NCBI GenBank assembly: GCA_910588795.1
Contig: CAJURI010000020.1
Coordinates: 1 to 40,272 of the forward strand
Source of the DNA: an uncultured Duncaniella sp.
GTDB taxonomy: Bacteria; Bacteroidota; Bacteroidia; Bacteroidales; Muribaculaceae
Length of the DNA: 40,272 bases
Direction: 5' to 3'
Both the position numbers and the translations under genes were made by a program. A model generated the notes under the pieces. It did not search any database. It saw nothing but the letters and a program-made list of their open reading frames with translations, and had not been told where the DNA came from. Shown piece by piece: positions 7,498 to 14,831 of the stretch. The first letter of the stretch is position 1. Each line of letters starts with the position of its first letter.

Positions 7498-9057
7498 TTA
7501 TTTTATCTGTTGGAATGTGAGGCCTTCCACATCGGTGATGTACTTGTTCATGTCCTCGATGGACTTGAATGTCTGTACCCAGTACACATTGTAAGTCACC
7601 TGGGTGGAGAGGGGGGCTATGTCGGCATACTTGAACTGCAGAGTGGAGAACTCGGCAACCGATGTTGTCGGCAGCGTGCCGCCTGTGGCCCATTTCTGTG
7701 TCGAAAGATCGTAGATGAACACATGCGATCCGTCGGAGCACTTGTAGTCGTGCAGCCACTTGTTGTTGTTGCCGTCAAGGCCTCCGGCGTATTTGGTGCC
7801 GTTGCAGTTGCCTGATGCATCCAGTGTGATGTTGCGGGCCGTCACTTCAGTGAGATCGTCCTTAAGGTCGTTCATCCTTATGGCGAATATCGGGTATTCT
7901 CCGGCATGGAGCCAAGTCTTTGCATCCCAGCTTCTGAAGTCGGCGCGCTGCTTGGTGGCATTCTGGGCATAGGTCGTCACTGTGAGATATCCGTCATGCC
8001 ATACGTGTGATGTCGATGTGCCGTTGCCGCTCTGCTTGGCATTGGACCATGAATAGTGGTCGGGATTGTGGAAGAGCTCACGGAGCAAACCGGCGGGCAT
8101 TGACATGTCGATCGAGTGGCTGCTGCCGTCGGGGCAGGTTGCGGTGATGGTGAAGTCGCCGAAGTTGCCTGCGGTGTTGAATTTCACGACGCCGTTCTCC
8201 ACGGTGGCTATGTCCTCGTTGGAGCTTGTCCATGTGATGAGGCTGAGTGTGCATTCCTCGGGTACGGTGGTGAATTTGAGGCTTACGGACTTTTCGTTGA
8301 TGGCGCACAGGTAGCCTGAATTCTTGGAGAACTGCTGGTCGATGGTGACCTTCTCGGGTGTGACGATCTTCCTTACGGAGATCTCTTTTGACGCGGTGAT
8401 GCCTGATCCGTCAATAGCTGTGGCGGTCACGGTGACTTTTGACAGTATGGCATTGTTTTCTACGCCTGTGAGTACGCCGTTGGCGTCGATTGTCGCCACT
8501 GCTGGATCGGATGTCGACCAGTCTACAGTCCTGTAGGTGGCGTCGGCCGGAAGGATCTGTGCCGAGAACTTAAGGGTCTCGCCTACGTAGACCTCATCCT
8601 TGTCGGATGTCAGGCTGATCTCTGTGGCGGCTTTCAGGGTGTTGCTCACGGCTACTTTGATGGTCGAGCTGATGCCGGCCGCGCTGTGGGAGGGGTCGGG
8701 AGCCACCTGTATCATGGTGTATCCGAGTCCGTCGCCCGACACGGCCTTGATGTTGCCGTCCTGGTCCACAGTGGCCACTTCCGGATTGGAGGAAGTCCAC
8801 TTGACATTTTTGGATGTGGCGTCGTCGGGGAGCACCGTACATGCGAGCGACACGCTTTCTCCGGCTATGAGAGGCAGGGTGCTTGCACCGTTCTCGTCAG
8901 TATATATGAGTTTCTGAAACTCGGCCGGGATGGAGAGCTCCACCTTGCCGGGATAGTAGACGGACTGGAGCGTCTTGAAGTCTTCGTCGTCCGAGCAGGA
9001 GGCGAGAGCGAGTGCGCCGCCAATCAGCATCATTCCATATATGTATTTTAGTTTCAT
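7498..9057 (-). CDS. Surface lipoprotein with three bacterial Ig-like domains, probable glycan-binding protein
   Basis: This 519-residue lipoprotein has its lipobox LASC at 18-21. The residues after the cysteine are SDDED, an acidic pattern linked in Bacteroidetes to surface display. Three Big_2-type Ig-like domains follow (about 42-137, 143-229 and 233-318), each with the motif W-S/T-S-S/D-x-P/E-x-x-A-T-V/I. The C-terminal 200 residues form a tryptophan- and tyrosine-rich domain like those in PUL surface glycan-binding proteins, perhaps the DUF4979 type (unsure). Its place directly after susD is the usual SGBP (SusE/F) position. It likely holds the polysaccharide at the surface for the SusCD transporter. 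No catalytic motif is visible. Confidence 0.8.
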   Translation of the reverse strand: MKLKYIYGMMLIGGALALASCSDDEDFKTLQSVYYPGKVELSIPAEFQKLIYTDENGASTLPLIAGESVSLACTVLPDDATSKNVKWTSSNPEVATVDQDGNIKAVSGDGLGYTMIQVAPDPSHSAAGISSTIKVAVSNTLKAATEISLTSDKDEVYVGETLKFSAQILPADATYRTVDWSTSDPAVATIDANGVLTGVENNAILSKVTVTATAIDGSGITASKEISVRKIVTPEKVTIDQQFSKNSGYLCAINEKSVSLKFTTVPEECTLSLITWTSSNEDIATVENGVVKFNTAGNFGDFTITATCPDGSSHSIDMSMPAGLLRELFHNPDHYSWSNAKQSGNGTSTSHVWHDGYLTVTTYAQNATKQRADFRSWDAKTWLHAGEYPIFAIRMNDLKDDLTEVTARNITLDASGNCNGTKYAGGLDGNNNKWLHDYKCSDGSHVFIYDLSTQKWATGGTLPTTSVAEFSTLQFKYADIAPLSTQVTYNVYWVQTFKSIEDMNKYITDVEGLTFQQIK

Positions 9058-9095
9058 GTTGTTAGTCGGTTGTTGTCATTGATGAAATTAGGATA

Positions 9096-10826
9096 TTACC
9101 ATTCGGGGTTCTGTCCGAGCTGGGGGTTGAGCTGACGCTGGTCGGAGGGGAGCGGGTAGAGATAGAGCTTCTTGCCTGTCTTCCATGCTCCGCGGTCGTT
9201 ATACATCACGAGCCGTCCGTCGGCATTGAGCTTGCCGTTGGCTGCCGCCCAGTTGGATTCGAACCATGTGCCTCTTACCTTCACGCCGAGTTGATCCTGC
9301 GACATCTCTTCGGATGCGGTGGCCCAGCGTTTGAGGTCGTCTATGCGGAATCCTTCGAGGAAGAGCTCGATGGTGCGCTCGCGGCGTATCTCCTCGCGCA
9401 TGGACAGTCCGTGTGTGTTGGCGAAGGTGTTGGACAGTTTGGGCATATTGGGGTTGATCCTGTTGCGCACGAGATTGAGCGATATGTTCAGGTCTTGGTC
9501 AGATATCTGATTGTCAAGCTCAAATGCGGCCTCGGCATAGTTGAGGAGGACTTCGGCGTAACGTATCACCGGGAAGTCATAGCTTTCGAAGTAATCCTCG
9601 ACCTCACGTTCGGACGCCCATTTGTAGAGATGGTAGCCTGATCCGCCCACGGCATTTGCGGTGAAAGCCTTTTCGCCTTCTTCGTCGGTCTCGTTCCATG
9701 CGGTGCGCCAGCGGCTGTCATTGTCCCAGTACTTTGTGCCGTGCTTAAGGAGAATGTTGCACATGCGGGCGTCACGGTTCATGTACTCCGATGTGGGCTG
9801 GGAGTAGCCCTGAAAGCGTGCCGACTTGTCGATAGGCAGACCGTCGTCGCAGAGGAACATGTCGGCGAGTTTGGCTGTGCCCATTATCACGTCGCCCGAG
9901 GTGAGGAGGGCATGGGTGATGTTCTGGGCGAACTTGTCGCCGAGACGGCGGCGGTGAGAGAGGATGTACTCTTTGTTGTCCTTTTTGGTGAGGCCGGCGG
10001 GGTTGCACTGCACGTCTTCAAGGATGAACATGTAGCGGTAGCTCTGGTTGCCGAGCACCGGGCTGTAGAAGAGCTCGAAGTTGTTGTTGTCGATCACCTT
10101 CTTTGCCGCGTCACGGGCCTCGGTGAGGAGCTTTGCCGCACGCTGGTCGGTAGAAACGCTTGTGGGACCGCCGTTGTGGAATTTCTGCCAGGTGCCTTCG
10201 TAGAGCGCGATGCGTGACAGCATGGCCCATGCGGCGTCGGCGCATAGCAGACCTTCCTTGGTGGCTGTGGGTGGAAGCCCGCCGGCAGCTTCCCTGAGGT
10301 CCTTTATGCACTGGTCGATCACTGTGCCGCGGTCATCGCGGGGACCGTAGAGCTTTTCGGAGTCGATGTCGAGCGGTTCGGTGAGAAGTATCACGTCGCC
10401 GTATCTCTGTACAAGCTCGAAGTGGCAGTAGGCACGGAAGAATTTTGCTTCAGCCACAGGTACCTTTATGGCTTCCTGATTGCCGAATGCGGCAGCATTC
10501 TTGAGCAGAAGGTTGGTGTAGTATATGCGCTTGTAGAAGGCGTTGTAATTGTCCTTGTCGCTTGCCGGAGCCACGTTTGTGCCCTGGCTGTAGGGGTTGA
10601 CCGTGCGTGAGCACAGCAGGTCGCTGCGGTATTCGCTGTGGGGATTGTCGTTGGCGAACCGTCCCAGGTCGGCTGTCCAGCCGTAGAACTGGTTGGCGAA
10701 GAGCTGGAAATTCTCGGCAGAGTCCCACACCATATTGTCGCCCATCTCGGCTTTTGGCTCGAGATCCATGCAGGATGTGGATGCGAGCGCAAGTGCGGCT
10801 GCCGCTATATATTTGATCAGTTTCAT
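9096..10826 (-). CDS. SusD/RagB-family outer-membrane glycan-binding lipoprotein
   Basis: This is a 576-residue SusD-like lipoprotein whose signal ends STSC (Cys19). It begins the mature protein with MDLEPKAEMGDNMVWDSAENF, typical of the N-terminal SusD region where helices of the TPR scaffold start. The C-terminal RagB/SusD domain is recognised by the blocks FPVIRYAEVLLNYAEAAFE and EIRRERTIELFLEGFRIDDLKRW, then YPLPSDQRQLNPQLGQNPEW at the very end. The length is normal. It forms the lid of the SusC channel and binds the target glycan. It lies 24 bases after susC and is co-transcribed with it. The family call is firm; the ligand is unknown. Confidence 0.97.
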   Translation of the reverse strand: MKLIKYIAAAALALASTSCMDLEPKAEMGDNMVWDSAENFQLFANQFYGWTADLGRFANDNPHSEYRSDLLCSRTVNPYSQGTNVAPASDKDNYNAFYKRIYYTNLLLKNAAAFGNQEAIKVPVAEAKFFRAYCHFELVQRYGDVILLTEPLDIDSEKLYGPRDDRGTVIDQCIKDLREAAGGLPPTATKEGLLCADAAWAMLSRIALYEGTWQKFHNGGPTSVSTDQRAAKLLTEARDAAKKVIDNNNFELFYSPVLGNQSYRYMFILEDVQCNPAGLTKKDNKEYILSHRRRLGDKFAQNITHALLTSGDVIMGTAKLADMFLCDDGLPIDKSARFQGYSQPTSEYMNRDARMCNILLKHGTKYWDNDSRWRTAWNETDEEGEKAFTANAVGGSGYHLYKWASEREVEDYFESYDFPVIRYAEVLLNYAEAAFELDNQISDQDLNISLNLVRNRINPNMPKLSNTFANTHGLSMREEIRRERTIELFLEGFRIDDLKRWATASEEMSQDQLGVKVRGTWFESNWAAANGKLNADGRLVMYNDRGAWKTGKKLYLYPLPSDQRQLNPQLGQNPEW

Positions 10827-10850
10827 ATTGGAGAATCCTTGTTTGATGGT

Positions 10851-13800
10851 TTAGAAAGTGAGGTTTAGGCCGAATGTCCAGTTGCGTGTGAACGGGTAGC
10901 GTCCTGTGCCGCTGGCATCGCGTTTTGCTTCAGGGTCCCATCCGTCCTTGAGTTTGGTCGACTCCCAAAGGTCCTCGCCTGACACGTAGATGCGAGCGTT
11001 GGAGAGCAGATGGGTCTTCTTCATCAGAGCCGATGGGAAAGTGTAGCCCACGGTGACATTTTTCAGGCGTATGTAACGTCCGTCCTGGGCGGTGAGCGAC
11101 GATGCCTGATAGTTGTATTTGTTTATGTCGCTCTGATTGGTGTAGGGCGCGTAGTAGGCATCGGGATTGTCGGTGCTCCATGTGTTCCCTATCGAGGCGG
11201 TCGAGGTGTTGGTGTATATACCATTGAAGGGGACTGTGGTGTTGTCGATGTTTCGGTATATGAAGCGGTTGGCTGCTCCCTGGAACACTACGTTCACGTC
11301 AAGTCCTTTCCAGTTGATTCCTGCGTTGAATGAATAGGATATCTCCGGGATGTCGGAACCGAGGAATATGAAGTCCTTCTCGTCGAGCACGCCGTCGCCG
11401 TTCTCGTCGCAGAACATGTTGTCACCCACGCGGAGGGTTGAGGGCATGCCTATGCCGTTTTTGGGATAGTATTTCTCGATGTAAGCGTTCAGCTGCTCCT
11501 CATTCTGGATCTTGCCTCCGTAGCGCATGCCGAATATCGAGTTGAGGGGGTAGCCCTGCTGTGTGGATGTGTATCCGCTTTTGAGCACATTGGTGCCTCC
11601 GTAGTCGACGAGCCGGTTGCGGGTGAACGTCAGTGTGCCTCCTATGTTGTAGTTGAGGCTGCCTATGCGTCCGTTGTAGGTTACCTGGCCCTCATAGCCC
11701 CAGTCCTTGAATTTTCCGACATTCGCTTTCGGCGCGTCGTCACCGAGAGTGGCCGGGAATGTGATGGATACGAGCATGTTGTCGTTGTGCTTCTCGAAGT
11801 AATCGAGGCTTCCGTTGATCGAGCCGTTGAGCAGGCTGAAGTCGAGACCCACGTTGAAGGTCTTTATGCGTTCCCATGAGCGGGAGTTGGAGGCGAACAC
11901 GCCGTTGGTGGCAATGTAGCTGAGCAGGTCGCCGCCGATGTATGCGCCCTTGTTGGAGGTGAGGTTGTACAGCTGGACTCCGTCGTAGTTGGATATGCCG
12001 CTCTGGTTGCCCATCTCGGCGTATGATCCGCGCACTTTCAGGTTGGTGAGCCAGGATATGTCGCGCAGGAATGCCTCCTGGGATATGCGCCATCCTCCCG
12101 ACACTCCGTAGAAGAATTCCCAGCGGTTGTCGCTTTTGAACTTCGAGCTTCCGTCGTAGCGTCCGTTGACTTCGAGGAGGTAGCGTCCGTCATAATCGTA
12201 GTTGGCACGGAAGAAGTAAGAGAGATTGGACACCTGCCAGCGTTCGGCGAGTGGCTTTTTGTTGCCGTCGATATTGTTGATGGATATCGATCCTGAACCG
12301 TTGGGAATCTCCAGTCCGGGCTGCGGCTCGAGAACGTTGACACCGAATTTGCGGTAATCCTTGAACTCATACTGCACGCCGACAGTCCCGCTCAGGCTGT
12401 GCTTGCCGAAATCATGATGTCCGTACAGATAGCCTGTGAGCGAATAGAAGTCGGTGCGGCTTGATGTGGACTGGCTGTAGGCCGTGCTCTTTGCCGGATC
12501 TGTGAGCACTTTGGTGTCGCCGGCGTAATTGTAGTAGTCCACGGCGTTCTTGTATGTGTCACGCCATGCGGCACTGGTGTTGTATCCGAGGTTGACATTT
12601 GCGTCGAGCCAGGGGAGGATTGTGGCGTTGAGGGTCTCTGAAATGTTCAGGGCTGACACGGTAAGTTTGTTGTCGCCGCCGTCACGCACCTTGGCTACGG
12701 GAGAGCCCCATGTGCCCCATGCGTAGTTCTTGCCGTTGGCTGATGTCAGCGGCAGACCGGGCATAGGGAGTGTGGACGAGAGAGCCGCGCCTACGAGAGT
12801 CGGCGCAACCTGCTCCTGCCTGTTGTAGGCTATCACTGATTCGAGCTTGACACGGTCGGAGAACTTGTACATGTTGTTGACGCGGAAGTTGTAACGCTGG
12901 TTGTTGTTCTTTCCGTACTGGAGTGTCGAGCCGTCGTACATGTATCCGAGCGATATGCGGTAGGTGTACTTGTCTTTGCCTCCCGATATTGACAGGTTGT
13001 GGTTGGTGGACCATGCGTCACCGAAAAGGCTTCCGAGCCAGTTGACATCGTCGGCGAACACGAAATCCTTTACATCGGTGAATGCCGATGAGCCGAAGGG
13101 GTTCGCGCTCGTGGACAGGTCGATGTAGCCTCCTGCATATGCCTGTGCCAGGGCTGCGTAAGCATACCATGGCGAGGATGTGTTGTTGTCGTTCTCAAGA
13201 GTGGTGCGCACACCTGCGGCCCACTGATGCAGATCCATCATTTCATGCTGCAGACCCGGTTTGCGCAGTGTTGCGGTGGCTGTGTAGTCGACCTTAGCCT
13301 TCCCCTCGGCACCCTTTTTGGTGGTGATGAGCACCACGCCGCCGGCGGCGCGGGATCCGTAGATGGCGGCCGAGCCGTCCTTAAGGAAGTTGATGGATTC
13401 GATGTCGGAAGAGTTGAGCAGCCTCATGTCGTTGACGCTTTCGGATGCGACACCGTCGATCACAATGAGGGGGTCGATGGAGTTGACCGAGCCGGCTCCG
13501 CGGAGCTTCATGCCCCAGCTCTCGTCGCCTGGCGCGGAGGAGCTTCGGGTTATCATTACGCCCGGCACTTGTCCCTGGAGTGCCTGCAGCGGGCTTGAAA
13601 GCGCGCCTTTGCTTTCGAATGCTTTAGAGTCGATGGCTGTGACCGCACCTGTGAGAGATTCCCTCTTCTGTGTGCCGTAGCCCACCACCACAACTTCTTC
13701 GAGCATGGCTGTGTCGTCAGCGAGAGTTATGACGAGATTGTCGGAGTTGACGGTCACTTCCTGTGTCTTGTAGCCTACGTAGCTGACCACGAGGGTTGCC

Positions 13801-14009
13801 CCCTTGTTGACATTGAGGGTGAATTTGCCGTCAATGTCGGTGGCGACACCGTTGGTGGTGCCTTTGACCATAACGCTTGCACCGATCAGGGGCTCACCTG
13901 TTGAGTCGAGCACCTCGCCGGTCACTGTGGCTGCCGCCGGTGTGACCTGGACAGCTGCCGGCGCGGCTTGCATGCCGATGGGGCTGAGCACCGTGAGACA
14001 CGCTGCCAT
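10851..14009 (-). CDS. SusC-like TonB-dependent outer-membrane transporter (N-terminus frameshifted)
   Basis: From the ATG at 14009 the protein has 1052 residues. A carboxypeptidase-regulatory-like domain (about 28-105, TGEVLDSTGEPLIGASVMVK) is followed by a TonB-box-like segment EEVVVVGYG (104-112), a plug domain (about 113-225) and a 22-strand beta-barrel ending LNLTF with the terminal aromatic residue needed for barrel assembly. It imports oligosaccharides captured by SusD. The start is odd: MAACLTVLSPIGMQAAPA is a hydrophobic core with no charged n-region. Upstream, a frame starting ATG at 14065 reads MLNSNLKIYPWRNSLIGG and would join it exactly if the six-C run at 14012-14017 (G on the coding strand) had seven bases, adding 19 residues and a complete signal peptide. 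Either the gene is frameshifted here, the sequence has a homopolymer error, or the shorter start is used. Confidence 0.93.
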   Translation of the reverse strand: MAACLTVLSPIGMQAAPAAVQVTPAAATVTGEVLDSTGEPLIGASVMVKGTTNGVATDIDGKFTLNVNKGATLVVSYVGYKTQEVTVNSDNLVITLADDTAMLEEVVVVGYGTQKRESLTGAVTAIDSKAFESKGALSSPLQALQGQVPGVMITRSSSAPGDESWGMKLRGAGSVNSIDPLIVIDGVASESVNDMRLLNSSDIESINFLKDGSAAIYGSRAAGGVVLITTKKGAEGKAKVDYTATATLRKPGLQHEMMDLHQWAAGVRTTLENDNNTSSPWYAYAALAQAYAGGYIDLSTSANPFGSSAFTDVKDFVFADDVNWLGSLFGDAWSTNHNLSISGGKDKYTYRISLGYMYDGSTLQYGKNNNQRYNFRVNNMYKFSDRVKLESVIAYNRQEQVAPTLVGAALSSTLPMPGLPLTSANGKNYAWGTWGSPVAKVRDGGDNKLTVSALNISETLNATILPWLDANVNLGYNTSAAWRDTYKNAVDYYNYAGDTKVLTDPAKSTAYSQSTSSRTDFYSLTGYLYGHHDFGKHSLSGTVGVQYEFKDYRKFGVNVLEPQPGLEIPNGSGSISINNIDGNKKPLAERWQVSNLSYFFRANYDYDGRYLLEVNGRYDGSSKFKSDNRWEFFYGVSGGWRISQEAFLRDISWLTNLKVRGSYAEMGNQSGISNYDGVQLYNLTSNKGAYIGGDLLSYIATNGVFASNSRSWERIKTFNVGLDFSLLNGSINGSLDYFEKHNDNMLVSITFPATLGDDAPKANVGKFKDWGYEGQVTYNGRIGSLNYNIGGTLTFTRNRLVDYGGTNVLKSGYTSTQQGYPLNSIFGMRYGGKIQNEEQLNAYIEKYYPKNGIGMPSTLRVGDNMFCDENGDGVLDEKDFIFLGSDIPEISYSFNAGINWKGLDVNVVFQGAANRFIYRNIDNTTVPFNGIYTNTSTASIGNTWSTDNPDAYYAPYTNQSDINKYNYQASSLTAQDGRYIRLKNVTVGYTFPSALMKKTHLLSNARIYVSGEDLWESTKLKDGWDPEAKRDASGTGRYPFTRNWTFGLNLTF

Positions 14010-14011
14010 AG

Positions 14012-14017
14012 CCCCCC
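14012..14017 (-). other. Homopolymer G6 tract at an apparent susC frameshift
   Basis: The coding strand has six G residues between two halves of what looks like one signal peptide. The n-region is in the frame starting at 14065 and the hydrophobic core is in the frame of 14009. One extra G restores a continuous 1071-residue SusC. Confidence 0.6.
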
Positions 14018-14112
14018 TATCAGCGAGTTACGCCATGGATAGATTTTAAGATTACTGTTAAGCATAGTTTAGAATGATATTATGTATTTGCTGTTATCAA
14101 GTATCGGATGTG

Positions 14113-14643
14113 TCAGGCTATGGCACTCATGTAGGAGCGAATGTCGCTGCGGCCGAGGCGGAGGTGATTCTCCACGGTGCGCGCTGACAGCGACAGGCGT
14201 TCGGATATGTCGCTCACAGGCATGTCGTCGTAACGGCTCATCACATATATAATACGTCTCATCCTTGGCATGCACTCAACGCGCCGGTGCTCGATCTCTG
14301 CGAGGTCGCGCGCCTCGATCTCGGAGTCGAGGCTGTAGGCATAGCGGCCGGCCTCGGTCTCGGTAAGCGTGGAAATGGTCTCCTCACGGTGCTCGGTGAC
14401 GTGGCGGCTGTGGCGCAGATAGTCATAGACGATGTTGCGTGCTATGCGGTGAAGAAGTGTCGCGATGGTGGCGGGGTTAAGTTCCATGCGGTATTCAAGG
14501 AGACGCATCCACACGTTCTGGGTCAGGTCCTCCGCATCGTCGGTGTTGCCGATGCTTGCGGCGATGTAGCGGAGTATCCGGTCGCGGTGGGTGAGGTAGC
14601 TTTGTGTTATCAGCTCCTCATTCTGCATCCTTACGTTTTTCAT
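14113..14643 (-). CDS. ECF-type RNA polymerase sigma factor
   Basis: With the start at 14643 (MKNVRMQNEELITQS) the protein has 176 residues. Sigma-70 region 2 covers about 13-50 (YLTHRDRILRYIAASI, then DAEDLTQNVWMRLLEY). Region 4 with its helix-turn-helix covers about 120-170 (MPVSDISERLSLSARTVENHL). The start is supported by a very good promoter at 14698-14728, which would place the transcript start downstream of the alternative ATG at 14727. The gene lies 47 bases before the restored susC start, same strand. In Bacteroidetes such ECF sigma factors usually sit with a FecR-type anti-sigma factor; none is present here. Together with the AraC-type sensor next door this gives the PUL two regulators. 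It probably directs transcription of susC onwards (inference). Confidence 0.9.
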   Translation of the reverse strand: MKNVRMQNEELITQSYLTHRDRILRYIAASIGNTDDAEDLTQNVWMRLLEYRMELNPATIATLLHRIARNIVYDYLRHSRHVTEHREETISTLTETEAGRYAYSLDSEIEARDLAEIEHRRVECMPRMRRIIYVMSRYDDMPVSDISERLSLSARTVENHLRLGRSDIRSYMSAIA

Positions 14644-14697
14644 GACAGTGAGATTGAAATGAATGATTCGGAATGGGAACGTCATGGCGTTCGGATG

Positions 14698-14728
14698 CAA
14701 AATTATATGCAATCCATGAGCCTCCAAA
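14698..14728 (-). promoter_or_regulatory. Bacteroidetes-type promoter of the ECF sigma gene
   Basis: The minus strand carries TTTG (14725-14728), a 19-base spacer and TAATTTTG (14698-14705), a full match to the -33/-7 consensus TTTG-N19-TAnnTTTG. It lies 55 bases upstream of the chosen start and within the longer ORF, ruling against the upstream ATG. Confidence 0.75.
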
Positions 14729-14831
14729 ACTTTTTCATTGCCCTTTCATCTCAATACTTTTTTCAATACATCATACAATATAACCCATTAGTCTTTAAAT
14801 ATTTAAAAATTTGATACAGGTAGTCTCACAA

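Noticed and set aside
6949..7815. A 288-codon plus-strand frame across the alginate-lyase-like and Ig-like genes
   Set aside because: It spans the junction of two well supported minus-strand genes and has cysteine-rich, domain-free content typical of antisense frames.
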